A stretch of DNA of 64,000 bases. Origin: Candidatus Poseidoniaceae archaeon (GTDB lineage Archaea; Thermoplasmatota; Poseidoniia; Poseidoniales; Poseidoniaceae). How positions within the stretch are numbered: the first letter of the stretch is position 1; each line of letters starts with the position of its first letter. The stretch is from the NCBI GenBank assembly GCA_949372645.1, contig CASIAP010000005.1, positions 62,001 through 126,000 on the forward strand, written 5' to 3'. Below are positions 52,740-61,855 of this stretch, one piece after another. The notes under the pieces were generated by a model. The model searched no databases. It was not told the DNA's origin and was given only the letters and a program-made list of their open reading frames with translations. The translations under genes were made by a program, and so were the position numbers.

Positions 52740-55535
52740 TCACTCAAACTTGGCACCACAGGTTCCACATTCGGTGGCTTCGACTGACAGGTCTGCACCA
52801 CATGCACCACATTCAGCAACGTCAGACGCTTGCTCTTCTGCTGCTTTACGTCGAGTACCACGGCGGCGAGATGATTTAGGTGCTTGAGGAGAGAGTTCAT
52901 CCACGATTGCAATTGGTGCATCATCATCAACTACCGAAAAGTCGGAAGTCGTTTCAGATACTTCATTTCCAGCGAAAGAAGAATCAGTCAATTCCATTCC
53001 AACATGGACCTTATCACCAGGCATTGTTCCTTGTTCACCAGTAATTTCAAACAAGCGCCCTCGGATATCAGCATCGCTAGCAGAGAGTTCCTTTCCATCA
53101 TCTTTGTGTGCAATGATTTCGCCTTTCGAGGCGAGAATTGCATCAATGTCATTCGTTTCATGCCCGAGTTCAGTCATGCTCTTGAGCGTAGTAGTCACCG
53201 TGTTTTGATATGCTTCGAGTTCTTCTTCAGTCATATCCTCGCGTAAAACCTCTTCCGCATTTTTCCGATCATAGGCGGCTTCGACTTCTGCTTCAGCACT
53301 CACGATCTGCTCATCCCATTCGTCTTCGAGTTCATCCTCATCGAAACCAAACTCTTGGGCAGTCTTAGCGAAGTTCTCTGAACCAGTGACGATAGCGTCT
53401 TCATCAACTTCTTCAGGAAGATCCACAACGACTTTTGCAACATTAGTTTTACGCTCTCGCTGTTCAAAGTATGAAGATACATCTTGATCTGCACCACAAT
53501 AAACGCAATTATCCAGCAAGTCAGGTATCGATTCACCGCATTCATCACAATCGTGGAATTGACTACGGGCTTTCTTGAGATTAAAGGAACAATGCGGGCA
53601 ACGGTTTTCATCACCCTCTAATTCACCATCACACGCGGGACAGTATTCGAAAATGTCACGTTCAACTTCCTCTTCTGTTTCACGTGTGAGGTAAATTGAT
53701 ATCGCCAAGATTCCAATCAAAGCAAGAGCGACAAAGAGAATTAAAGTAAAAGTTCCGAATTCAGAATTGGAGCTCATGTCTTCAATATCTTGATCACTCA
53801 ACACCGTTGCAAAGGTTTTGGTAAAGGTGCTGGATATCGTTGAATCTGATGGGACAATTCGTACTACTGTTGAAGGGGCAGATGCATTGAATTCACAGCT
53901 AATTGTCACCTTCTGACCAAGGCTCGTGACTTCAGCAAACGTGGTTGAAAGAATCGTATCACTTCCATCGAGACAATCGTATGTTAAATTTCCAGTCTCT
54001 TTACTCGTCAAATTCACTTGGAGGACATAGGTTTCGCCTTGTGTCATCGGTAAAACGAGAGAGGTTCCATCAGAACCTACTACAACGAGTGTGGAAAAGG
54101 CCCAAGACAAGCGCAAATCGGCCTCGACCGAGACCATGCCGGATGCAACACTGTTGGTTGGATTTGAATCCCAACTGTTTGACAACGCGACCCATTGAGA
54201 ATCAAATACCGCATTGTGGGCGCCGATGGCAGTGGTCAATTCGACTGACCATGTGTAATCTTGACCTGGATCGAGAAAAATAATTGGTGAGGTGGCTTCG
54301 ACGCCCTCCCAAGTATAGTGCAACTTTCCAGAAACGCGAATTTCACCGGTATTAATCATACTCACACTCCAAACGACAGAATCTCCAGAATTAACCGAAG
54401 GAGACGAGGCTATTGCATTCAAGTCTACAAAGACATCAGGGACTCCGATTTTTGAAAGTTGAGCAGATATGACGTCATTCGATGTGGATTCTTGGATAAA
54501 ACCTGCATTCTCAAAGGGATCGATTTTTGCTGACAACATATGGAGGCCAACAGGCAATACATTCAATTCGGTCGAATCCAGGACCTGACTCCATTGTGTT
54601 TCTGCATAACCTGTGCCTGTGAGGTTGACGGTGAACAGCGTTGTAATCATTCCACCAGTAGGGTTGGGTACTTGTAACCAAAGTGGTACAGTTGTGATTC
54701 CAGTGCCATTGCTTCGTCCAATTTTACCACGAATTACCCAGGGGCCTTCGAGCTCGCCGTCTTCAATATCCACCGTTAATTCACCAATGTGGTACAAATC
54801 CATGCGCGTATCTACGACAAATGGGACTTCAACCATCTTGTTCGCTTCAGATGATTCGTGAACAGCATTTTGATAATCTGGTGTAATCACCAAAGTGTGT
54901 GAACCACTTTCCGGTGCAGTAAAGGTCGTGTTGACCCATTCAGTTGACCCTGCTGCAATTGAAGGAGTCGGAAGTTCGATGTCTGTAGTTCCGAGGTCGA
55001 TGTGAAGGGTGCTCGCATCGGCTGGTTCACTGCCCAGATTGCGGACCAAAGAGGAAAGTTGGACTGTATCACCGGCAAAAATTCCCGATGAAGGCGAAAG
55101 TTGTGTTTCGGTCACTTTCAAATTCGGTAGGCCAGTAACTGTAAATTCAACATAAAAGTCGACTTCGTTACCAGAGTTGCGCGGGTGTTCAAAGGTGATA
55201 TGAACTTCATGGTCGCCTTCAACAAGGCCCTCCCACACTGCAGAAACTTCTTCTGACTCACCTGTATCAATATCGATTGTTGAACTTTCTATGAGTTTAC
55301 TTTGACCGATTCCGTTACGGTAAAAGGCGTACTCGACATCAGTCGCATAGGTTCCACTGTTGGATAATGTGAGGTAAATCGTAACTGAACCACCGGCTTC
55401 AGGTGATGCCGGTAGAAGTGCAACCGTATTCTCTGAAGCCTGAATTGAACCACTCTGTTCAGCTGAAATTGTCATTGGCAACGCCGCGATACAGAGAAGA
55501 AGAATCGCAATTACCGGCTTCCACGCGCTTGCCAT
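52740..55535 (-). CDS. CARDB/Ig-repeat exoprotein with membrane anchor and cytoplasmic zinc ribbons
   Basis: 931 residues. Signal peptide (IAILLLCIAALPMTISA), then several CARDB/Ig-like modules outside the cell (for example NLKVTETQLSPSSGIFAGDTVQLSSLV in part, and VPDVFVDLNAIASSP). A transmembrane helix at about 595-615 (FTLILFVALALIGILAISIYL) precedes a cytoplasmic region with double zinc ribbons (CPACDGELEGDENRCPHC and CDECGESIPDLLDNCVYCG), an acidic coiled stretch, a basic patch (SRRRGTRRKAAEE) and a last ribbon (CGACGADLSVEATECGTCG). The gene may link an outer adhesive part with an inner nucleic-acid- or protein-binding part (inference). Confidence 0.82.
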   Translation of the reverse strand: MASAWKPVIAILLLCIAALPMTISAEQSGSIQASENTVALLPASPEAGGSVTIYLTLSNSGTYATDVEYAFYRNGIGQSKLIESSTIDIDTGESEEVSAVWEGLVEGDHEVHITFEHPRNSGNEVDFYVEFTVTGLPNLKVTETQLSPSSGIFAGDTVQLSSLVRNLGSEPADASTLHIDLGTTDIELPTPSIAAGSTEWVNTTFTAPESGSHTLVITPDYQNAVHESSEANKMVEVPFVVDTRMDLYHIGELTVDIEDGELEGPWVIRGKIGRSNGTGITTVPLWLQVPNPTGGMITTLFTVNLTGTGYAETQWSQVLDSTELNVLPVGLHMLSAKIDPFENAGFIQESTSNDVISAQLSKIGVPDVFVDLNAIASSPSVNSGDSVVWSVSMINTGEIRVSGKLHYTWEGVEATSPIIFLDPGQDYTWSVELTTAIGAHNAVFDSQWVALSNSWDSNPTNSVASGMVSVEADLRLSWAFSTLVVVGSDGTSLVLPMTQGETYVLQVNLTSKETGNLTYDCLDGSDTILSTTFAEVTSLGQKVTISCEFNASAPSTVVRIVPSDSTISSTFTKTFATVLSDQDIEDMSSNSEFGTFTLILFVALALIGILAISIYLTRETEEEVERDIFEYCPACDGELEGDENRCPHCSFNLKKARSQFHDCDECGESIPDLLDNCVYCGADQDVSSYFEQRERKTNVAKVVVDLPEEVDEDAIVTGSENFAKTAQEFGFDEDELEDEWDEQIVSAEAEVEAAYDRKNAEEVLREDMTEEELEAYQNTVTTTLKSMTELGHETNDIDAILASKGEIIAHKDDGKELSASDADIRGRLFEITGEQGTMPGDKVHVGMELTDSSFAGNEVSETTSDFSVVDDDAPIAIVDELSPQAPKSSRRRGTRRKAAEEQASDVAECGACGADLSVEATECGTCGAKFE

Positions 55536-55729
55536 GTAGGTAATCGACTACTTGCGAAGCACTTGAACCCATCTCACAAGACGAGAATAATTGACCCGAC
55601 AAAGGTGTTTTTCTCGACCTCGGCAAGTATCAATACTCTTTCATCGCAATTGAGTGTCATGAGAAATATTAGATGAAAGGATAGAGAAGAAGGGGAGCAT
55701 TGAAGGATAACAGCACCCGTCATGCCTTC

Positions 55730-57535
55730 ATGGGCAGAACTTGGTCGAGCGCGATTCTCGTCGTTCTTCTCCTTGGGCTCAGTTCAGCCCCAATGATGGA
55801 TAACCAATTAGAGGAACTGGAACGAATTGCTTACTCTACCTCGAACTTGACACTTAGCTTCACCAATGGACCTACTACGAATCAAGATATTACTGGACTG
55901 CACAGCCTAACTTTCGGGATGTCGGGGGATGCCAATGTGTCCTCTGTACTCATTGAAATTTCGTCTGATGGGGTTACTTGGACCAGTGTAAAGAACCTCA
56001 CTTCAGCCCCTTGGCTGACCTATTTCGATTCAACTGCTTACAGCAATTCCTCCTATACACTTCGGGCGACTGCGTGGGACGATGATGTCAATGAATCGGT
56101 TGTTGCCTCCTCAGGATCATTCAATATTGTCAATCAAGTTCCAGTCATTACGATTTTCACCGTATTGAATGCTGCAGTTGGAACAGGCAGTTCAGCCTCC
56201 GACCGTGCATGGTTTGGAATCGCTGCAGATGGGACTCTTGCCTATCGATGGGGCGCAAGTGATGACGACCTCAATTATGCTTCAATCAGTAATGTTCCAG
56301 GGCCAGGAGCCCCTTCAAATGATGGGCCAAGCAGTCTTTCCTATGGATGGGACTGGAGCAGTGGATCCATGTCTGAAGGAACATGGAACTCTCGAATTAC
56401 GGTGTACGATGATTCAAGTCTTTCTGCCTCACAAACCCTCTTTATTGGAATCGATCGCACAGGTCCAACTCTTTCCAACATCAATGTTGGAGATGGCAAC
56501 ACATGGCAGAAGTCCACTCAAGTGACACTGAGTGGTTTAATCAACAATGCAGATGATGGACAAGGCAGTGGAGTCGCTCATGCAGAATATTCGCTCGATG
56601 GCACCACTTGGAATTCTACATCATCCGATACGTTAGCACTGGTCCTTGATGAAGGAATCCATTCAGTCTCGATTCGTTCGGTTGACCGGGTCGGCAATAC
56701 TGGAGCGACAATCCAGGTGGTAATTCGTGTCGATGAATCACTTCCTGATGCGGCTGGATGGACGGTTGATGAACTGACAACAAGCCGTATTGGGCCAGTA
56801 AACGTGAGTTTCAGTGCCATCGATGATGGTTCGGGAGTTGACCTTACAAATTCCTATATTCAGTTTGGATTCGACTCCAATGGTGTCGGTCAAACTCCTG
56901 ATCTTTCTACTAATTGGATGCAACTTGGAACTTCTGGATTATCAGGAACTATTGGACTTGCCAGTTGGGCGACTAAATCTCGCCAATATCTAATGTTCCA
57001 AGCTGTTGTATTCGATAATGCTGGAAATCAATACACATCAAGTCCCAGTTCATTCCAAATCCTCCCCGGTCTGGATTTGTATTGGAATGCAACCCAGACC
57101 AACCTCGATCGTCTAATTGTTCGCCCAGGTGAAACAGATGGTAACATTACCATTACTAGCATGCTTGAATCAAACCAAAATTACGGTGGTAGTGTTGTTG
57201 TTCGCCTCGAATCTGCACCTGCTGACCGCACATCAAGTGTAAGTTGGACCGTCATGGAATCTCGGACACTGGATTCAGGCGTATTAGGAGATGGACAGGA
57301 AGAGCTGATTTGGAAATACACTGTACCGCAGACAGGGCAATTTGATTTACGGCTGGTTATTGATTATGTCAATGTCATCGATGAATACGATGAAGGGAAC
57401 AACTACAATCACATGGTCGTGACCGGAGCGTCACTTGGTTCACCAGGATTAGTGCCTTCATTTGCTCCTTCAATTCTGCTGTTAATCTTGACCGGATTTG
57501 CAATAACCATACTGCAACGCAGAACAAGAGATTGA
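55730..57535 (+). CDS. Secreted Ig/CARDB-type surface protein
   Basis: 601 residues from ATG 55730; TTG 55700 with AGGGGAG in front is the alternative. A signal peptide (SAILVVLLLGLSSAPMM) leads to several Ig-like beta domains: SLTFGMSGDANVSSVLIEIS, GIDRTGPTLSNINVGDG (bacterial Ig-like repeat), SVRSVDRVGNT-like spacers, and a CARDB-like last domain with YVNVIDEYDEGNNYNHMVV. A hydrophobic C-terminal helix (FAPSILLLILTGFAITIL) followed by RRTRD anchors the protein. Likely a surface adhesin or binding protein, divergent from the other CARDB protein. Confidence 0.8.
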   Translation: MGRTWSSAILVVLLLGLSSAPMMDNQLEELERIAYSTSNLTLSFTNGPTTNQDITGLHSLTFGMSGDANVSSVLIEISSDGVTWTSVKNLTSAPWLTYFDSTAYSNSSYTLRATAWDDDVNESVVASSGSFNIVNQVPVITIFTVLNAAVGTGSSASDRAWFGIAADGTLAYRWGASDDDLNYASISNVPGPGAPSNDGPSSLSYGWDWSSGSMSEGTWNSRITVYDDSSLSASQTLFIGIDRTGPTLSNINVGDGNTWQKSTQVTLSGLINNADDGQGSGVAHAEYSLDGTTWNSTSSDTLALVLDEGIHSVSIRSVDRVGNTGATIQVVIRVDESLPDAAGWTVDELTTSRIGPVNVSFSAIDDGSGVDLTNSYIQFGFDSNGVGQTPDLSTNWMQLGTSGLSGTIGLASWATKSRQYLMFQAVVFDNAGNQYTSSPSSFQILPGLDLYWNATQTNLDRLIVRPGETDGNITITSMLESNQNYGGSVVVRLESAPADRTSSVSWTVMESRTLDSGVLGDGQEELIWKYTVPQTGQFDLRLVIDYVNVIDEYDEGNNYNHMVVTGASLGSPGLVPSFAPSILLLILTGFAITILQRRTRD

Positions 57536-57560
57536 AAAGAGGCCGGCCGCAGGATTGGCC

Positions 57561-58307
57561 ATGCGCCAACCGCTCCCACGCGTACCCATGAATCGTATTG
57601 CGGTTCTTATTGGAGTCAAAGGGGCGACTGCAAAATCGTTGAGATATGCTGCAGGATGTAAAGAATTCAATATTGATTCGGAAACTGGTGATGTTGAAGT
57701 TCTCTGGGGCGAACCGGGCACCTATGATCCGGTTAAAGCAATGAAACTCCCAAATGTCATTAAGGCAATTGGCCGTGGAATGGCACCAAAAGCAGCGATT
57801 CAGTTACTTGATGACCACCATTTCTTTGAATTGGTTGATATCCGAAAGTTTGTCGGTAAAAAATCGAACCAGCAACGCCGTATTCGAGGACGTATCATCG
57901 GAAGCGATGGTAAAATCAGAAAATTGATTGAAGGACTCACTGATACTCAAATTACAATTTATAATTCAACCGTTGTCTTAGTTGGTGAAGAAGAAGGATT
58001 GGCAGCTGCTCGACAGGCGGTTGAAATGATTGCTGGCGGAGCAGAACACGGAACTGTTCTGAACTTCCTCGAACGCGATCGACGACGATCTCGCCTTACC
58101 AATCGTCAACTCGAATCGATCGAAGTACGAGAGGACCTCCCCGTGTCTACAACTGGGTTTGAAGAATTAGTTCCTGGACTTTCCGACCTTGCTCAGCGAC
58201 GTTCACGTCGAATGCGTGCATCGCAAGTTGATCCTGAAGACGAAGAAGCAGTTTCCAAGATGATGGAACTCGAAGAAGATGAAGGCGTCAGTTGGGGCGA
58301 AGAGTGA
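57561..58307 (+). CDS. Archaeal Pno1/Dim2-like KH-domain RNA-binding protein
   Basis: 248 residues from ATG 57561 (TTG at 57555 possible). Two KH domains: RIAVLIGVKGATAKSLRYAAG with GVKG loop at the N-terminus and RIRGRIIGSDGKIRKLIEGL with the canonical GSDG loop in the middle. The family assists small-subunit rRNA maturation and contacts aIF1A/RIO1 in the same pathway. The C-terminal ~70 residues are charged (RRSRRMRAS, then acidic end SWGEE). Convergent with rio1, so the classic archaeal aIF1A-RIO1-KH neighbourhood is kept but with the KH gene turned round. Confidence 0.9.
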   Translation: MRQPLPRVPMNRIAVLIGVKGATAKSLRYAAGCKEFNIDSETGDVEVLWGEPGTYDPVKAMKLPNVIKAIGRGMAPKAAIQLLDDHHFFELVDIRKFVGKKSNQQRRIRGRIIGSDGKIRKLIEGLTDTQITIYNSTVVLVGEEEGLAAARQAVEMIAGGAEHGTVLNFLERDRRRSRLTNRQLESIEVREDLPVSTTGFEELVPGLSDLAQRRSRRMRASQVDPEDEEAVSKMMELEEDEGVSWGEE

Positions 58308-59324
58308 TTACTCTTCTTCACCATCAAAGGTAACCTGCTTCACATGGTCAAGGTTCATGTTGAGGACTTCATACATTGCTTCAGCCAATGTAACTTCAAT
58401 ACCGTTTTTATTTGACCACTCAACTAAACGAGTCACGTCACGAACTAAGAATTCTTGAGCTCTCGGGTGCGTTTTAATCACCGCTTGACCAACATCAATC
58501 ACAACCGGTGCATCGTTATGCCAAAGGATATTGTAGGGTGAAAAATCACCATGGACAAGACTTGCTTTTTGCCAGCAAATTGCCAAAAATTCAATCAAGT
58601 CATCAAAAACGACTTCTGGATTTTCAACTGTCACTTCACGAAGTTTAGGTGATGCTGCAATTTTAGTCCCCAGGTATTCCATCACCAAGACATTCTTGTG
58701 AATTCCAATTGGTCGGGGGACATTGAGGCCCCAACGCGCCAATCTTGAGAGATTACGGTGTTCTTTGCGAACCCAAATATCGACAAGATCTCGATGGCGA
58801 CGGCGTAAGCCGCCGAACCTTCGATCGCCTTCGATATATTGAATCAAGTTTTTGAAGACTGCATTTGAGGTGTGAAAGATCTTGACCGCTAAGGTTTTTC
58901 CATCGATATCTGTGGCGTGGAAAACGTGTGCTTCTTTCCCTCGAGCAATTGGGAAATCAATCGTATCGACGGTTCCTGCTTGCATCAACTTGTACAAGGA
59001 CATCAATGTCATCCGATCAAACACCTGGTCGAAGACCCGTCGGTCAACCCAATCATAAGTTCCTTCTCCGATTGCACCCTGGATTTTCGATTCAATATCT
59101 CGGAACATCCGTTTATGACGATCTTCTTTCATCCAATTGTAGGCACCAGATTTAGCTTCGAGATTACTCAAAAAATGGTCTTCTTCTGAACGGGCAAAAA
59201 TATCGTCTTTGCCTTTTTCAGAACTGTTGGACTTACGGGCATCACGATGTTGGCGGCGGCGCTTACGTTGGCGTTTGTTCGAACCCAACTCATCGTTCCA
59301 TTTGTCTTCATCTGCCATGCGCAC
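58308..59324 (-). CDS. rio1: RIO1-type serine/threonine protein kinase
   Basis: 338 residues. Kinase motifs: the RIO-type P-loop ARGKEAHVFHATD, LAVKIFHTS (catalytic lysine), MEYLG hinge, the catalytic loop VHGDFSPYNILW and the metal-binding DVGQAV. RIO1 acts in late 40S/30S maturation. The first ~45 residues are basic (RQRKRRRQHRDARK). It starts 27 bases after the aIF1A stop on the same strand, so the pair is likely co-transcribed. ATG at 59318 (second M) is an alternative start. Confidence 0.93.
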   Translation of the reverse strand: MRMADEDKWNDELGSNKRQRKRRRQHRDARKSNSSEKGKDDIFARSEEDHFLSNLEAKSGAYNWMKEDRHKRMFRDIESKIQGAIGEGTYDWVDRRVFDQVFDRMTLMSLYKLMQAGTVDTIDFPIARGKEAHVFHATDIDGKTLAVKIFHTSNAVFKNLIQYIEGDRRFGGLRRRHRDLVDIWVRKEHRNLSRLARWGLNVPRPIGIHKNVLVMEYLGTKIAASPKLREVTVENPEVVFDDLIEFLAICWQKASLVHGDFSPYNILWHNDAPVVIDVGQAVIKTHPRAQEFLVRDVTRLVEWSNKNGIEVTLAEAMYEVLNMNLDHVKQVTFDGEEE

Positions 59325-59351
59325 ACCTCTTGGTCATGCAATCATACGGCT

Positions 59352-60035
59352 TCAACCAAATAAGGCTTCGAGATCGTCGTCCTCGTCGTCACTGTCATCG
59401 GCTTCATCCTCGGCAGGATACTCTTCTACTGGAACGTGAGGTGTTTCTTCAACAACTTCTTCTGGAACTTTTTCTTCAGATGGAACAGTTTCTTCGCCCT
59501 CATCGGAACCAAACATATCATCGTCATCATCGGAACCAAACATATCGTCATCGTCATCGTCATCGTCGTCGACAGCAACAGCTGCAGCAACTTCCTCTTC
59601 AGGAGTGTCTACGATTCCAAAAGTGTCGGAAAATTCATCGTCGTCATCATCGTTAGCAGTATTCATGCCAAAGAAATCGAGTTCTTTTGGTAAGACGCCT
59701 TTGCGAGAGAGATACATAGCTTGTGTTTTCGAATAACGATGTTTGACATCGGCTTTTGAATCTTGGAAATCCCAAGGCCAGACAATAATCAAATCACCAT
59801 CTCGAACCCATTGGCGGCGGCGCATTTTCCCAGGAATCCTAGCCATACGAGTTTCACCGTCTTCACACAGAACAGTCACTCGACGACCCCCAAGGATTTG
59901 TTCAGCAAATGCGAACATTTCGTTGATTTTACGGTTTGGCATTTTGACTCGGATTTTACCGCCTGAAGAATCCTCAGGATTTTCAAGACGAGCAAGCTCT
60001 TCTATGTCCACTTTTTCTTCATATCGTCGACCCAA
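59352..60035 (-). CDS. eif1a: Translation initiation factor aIF1A with long acidic tail
   Basis: 227 residues, about twice the family length. Residues 20-115 are the OB fold: RVKMPNRKINEMFAFAEQIL, VLCEDGETRMARIPGKMRRR and DGDLIIVWPWDFQDSKADV, followed by the C-terminal helix with RYSKTQAMYLSRKG. From about 125 the protein becomes a disordered acidic tail of about 100 residues with runs of D and a duplicated DDDDMFGS unit. Eukaryotic eIF1A also has an acidic tail that binds eIF5B, but archaeal members usually lack one this long. Starts the operon with rio1. Confidence 0.93.
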   Translation of the reverse strand: MGRRYEEKVDIEELARLENPEDSSGGKIRVKMPNRKINEMFAFAEQILGGRRVTVLCEDGETRMARIPGKMRRRQWVRDGDLIIVWPWDFQDSKADVKHRYSKTQAMYLSRKGVLPKELDFFGMNTANDDDDDEFSDTFGIVDTPEEEVAAAVAVDDDDDDDDDMFGSDDDDDMFGSDEGEETVPSEEKVPEEVVEETPHVPVEEYPAEDEADDSDDEDDDLEALFG

Positions 60036-60129
60036 TCAGTCTCACCTATTCACCCCAACAGCCGACCCTTCTTGAATACAGCACCCGAAAAAAGCGTCGA
60101 ACTGTGACGCAATGAGCCGTTTAAGCACT

Positions 60130-61854
60130 TCACCAGTTATAGTTGAGACTTTGGGCAGCCATTTCACACAGACGAATCAATGAATCACCTGCAACGCCGA
60201 CCAAGACTGTGGTGAGCACACAAGCCAGAATGGCAACGCGAACTTGCCAGCCACCTGGGAGAGGGCCTTCTCGACCTTGTTCAGGTTCATCAAAGAACAT
60301 AACAACAACGACACGAAGATAGTAAAAGACGGAGATGGCTGAATTGATGACCATTAACAAAGCGAGCCACCAGACCCAATGCATGTCTCCCAAGACATAG
60401 ATTCCACCATCGGCAATCTCAGCACCCATGTCGCCCACTGCAATGCGAACGATCCCCATAATGACGAGTAACTTCGAGAGGAATCCAGCCATTGGAGGGA
60501 CACCTGCAAGTGAAATCATGAAGATGAACATAGCCACGGCAAGAAGCGGTTCTCGCTTGGCCAATCCACCAAGAGAAGAGAGCCGAGATGCACCGCCCTC
60601 AGATTCGAGAATCGACAGCACAAGGAAGGCACCGAGTTTGAAGGCGACCAGAACTACCAGGTGGAAGATAAGTGCAGTCATGACTGCAACGGCTGCAGCA
60701 CTTGCGTCACCAGCGACTGCTGCATCCCAGTTCCATGCACCAACTGCTGTCAAAGCAGCCAGCATATAGCCAGCATGTGCAACTGAAGAGTAAGCAAGCA
60801 TTCGCTTTGGATTATCGCTGCCAAGGGCAGCAAGGTTACCCCACGTCATGGTTATCGCTGCCATAGCACCGAGACAGACAAGCCAAACTGCGCTGCCATC
60901 ACTGGATTCTGGTGCTGCAACAATCAACAGCATCCGAACCAAACCAAGCATTCCCATGGCCTTACTTGCTGTTGCAAGAACACCAGCAACTGGACTGATT
61001 GCACCAGCGTAAGCATCAGGTGCTGCGAAGTGGAAAGGAGCTGCACTCACTTTGAATCCGAATCCAACCAAAACAAAACCGATTCCAATTAAGGGCAAGG
61101 CGGTTGTTCCAGATACAGCAAATGTAGCTGCAAGTACACTGAATTGGAGTGAACCCGCCCAAAGATACAGCATTGAGAGGCCGTAAAGACCCACTCCAGA
61201 AGCAACTGAGCCGACGATAAAATACTTCATTCCTGATTCAACACCAACTTTCGATTCCTTAAGGAAAGCGACAAGGACATAGGTCGAGAACGAAGCCAGT
61301 TCAAGGCCTATGAATAAAACAAACAGATCTTGGGCCAGTGCCACAACGGACATTCCAAGAGCACAGGTCACCATGAGGATGTAGAAGTCCGCCTGTCTTC
61401 GGTTGTTATACAACTCATGCTCTGAAACTTTCGAACCAATACCCTTGACTTGAAGGCGGTTCATGCTCGAAAAGGCGGCTAAGGCGAGGGCACCAAAGAA
61501 AATCAGTTCAAAGATACGGCTAAAGCCATTGATGAGAAGTAATTCTTTTCCAGATTCAGAGACGATTACTACGCGCTCAAGTCCTTGATTAAAGATGTAA
61601 AGAACACTCAAGAATGCACCGCCAAGCGTGAGTGAAGCAATCCAAGCAGGCAAACGTGGATCACTGGAGAACTTGAATCGAGTTCCACCCAAGAGCCAAG
61701 GAAGTCGGATTTGAGTCCCTGGAATTCGGAAGGTACCTTTCCCCAAGTTTGGAACAAGAATCAAGAGTAACATTCCTGCAAACAACATCAGTTCAGGACA
61801 AAGGGCGGTTATGAATCCGTCACCAAAAGGCTCGACCCTACTCACGTTAGACAT
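60130..61854 (-). CDS. nuoN: NADH-quinone oxidoreductase subunit N (NuoN)
   Basis: About 574 residues, with around 14 membrane helices; antiporter-like subunit of complex I. Typical NuoN segments: SGMKYFIVGSVASGVGLYGLSMLY, FGFKVSAAPFHFAAPDAYAGA (proton-channel lysine and histidine region), NPKRMLAYSSVAHAGYML and PPMAGFLSKLLVI. The start is taken at 61854 (MSNVSRV), overlapping the nuoM stop by a few bases; 61881 would add a nine-residue leader. Last gene of the leftward nuoL-nuoM-nuoN run. Confidence 0.93.
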   Translation of the reverse strand: MSNVSRVEPFGDGFITALCPELMLFAGMLLLILVPNLGKGTFRIPGTQIRLPWLLGGTRFKFSSDPRLPAWIASLTLGGAFLSVLYIFNQGLERVVIVSESGKELLLINGFSRIFELIFFGALALAAFSSMNRLQVKGIGSKVSEHELYNNRRQADFYILMVTCALGMSVVALAQDLFVLFIGLELASFSTYVLVAFLKESKVGVESGMKYFIVGSVASGVGLYGLSMLYLWAGSLQFSVLAATFAVSGTTALPLIGIGFVLVGFGFKVSAAPFHFAAPDAYAGAISPVAGVLATASKAMGMLGLVRMLLIVAAPESSDGSAVWLVCLGAMAAITMTWGNLAALGSDNPKRMLAYSSVAHAGYMLAALTAVGAWNWDAAVAGDASAAAVAVMTALIFHLVVLVAFKLGAFLVLSILESEGGASRLSSLGGLAKREPLLAVAMFIFMISLAGVPPMAGFLSKLLVIMGIVRIAVGDMGAEIADGGIYVLGDMHWVWWLALLMVINSAISVFYYLRVVVVMFFDEPEQGREGPLPGGWQVRVAILACVLTTVLVGVAGDSLIRLCEMAAQSLNYNW

Positions 61855-61855
61855 A

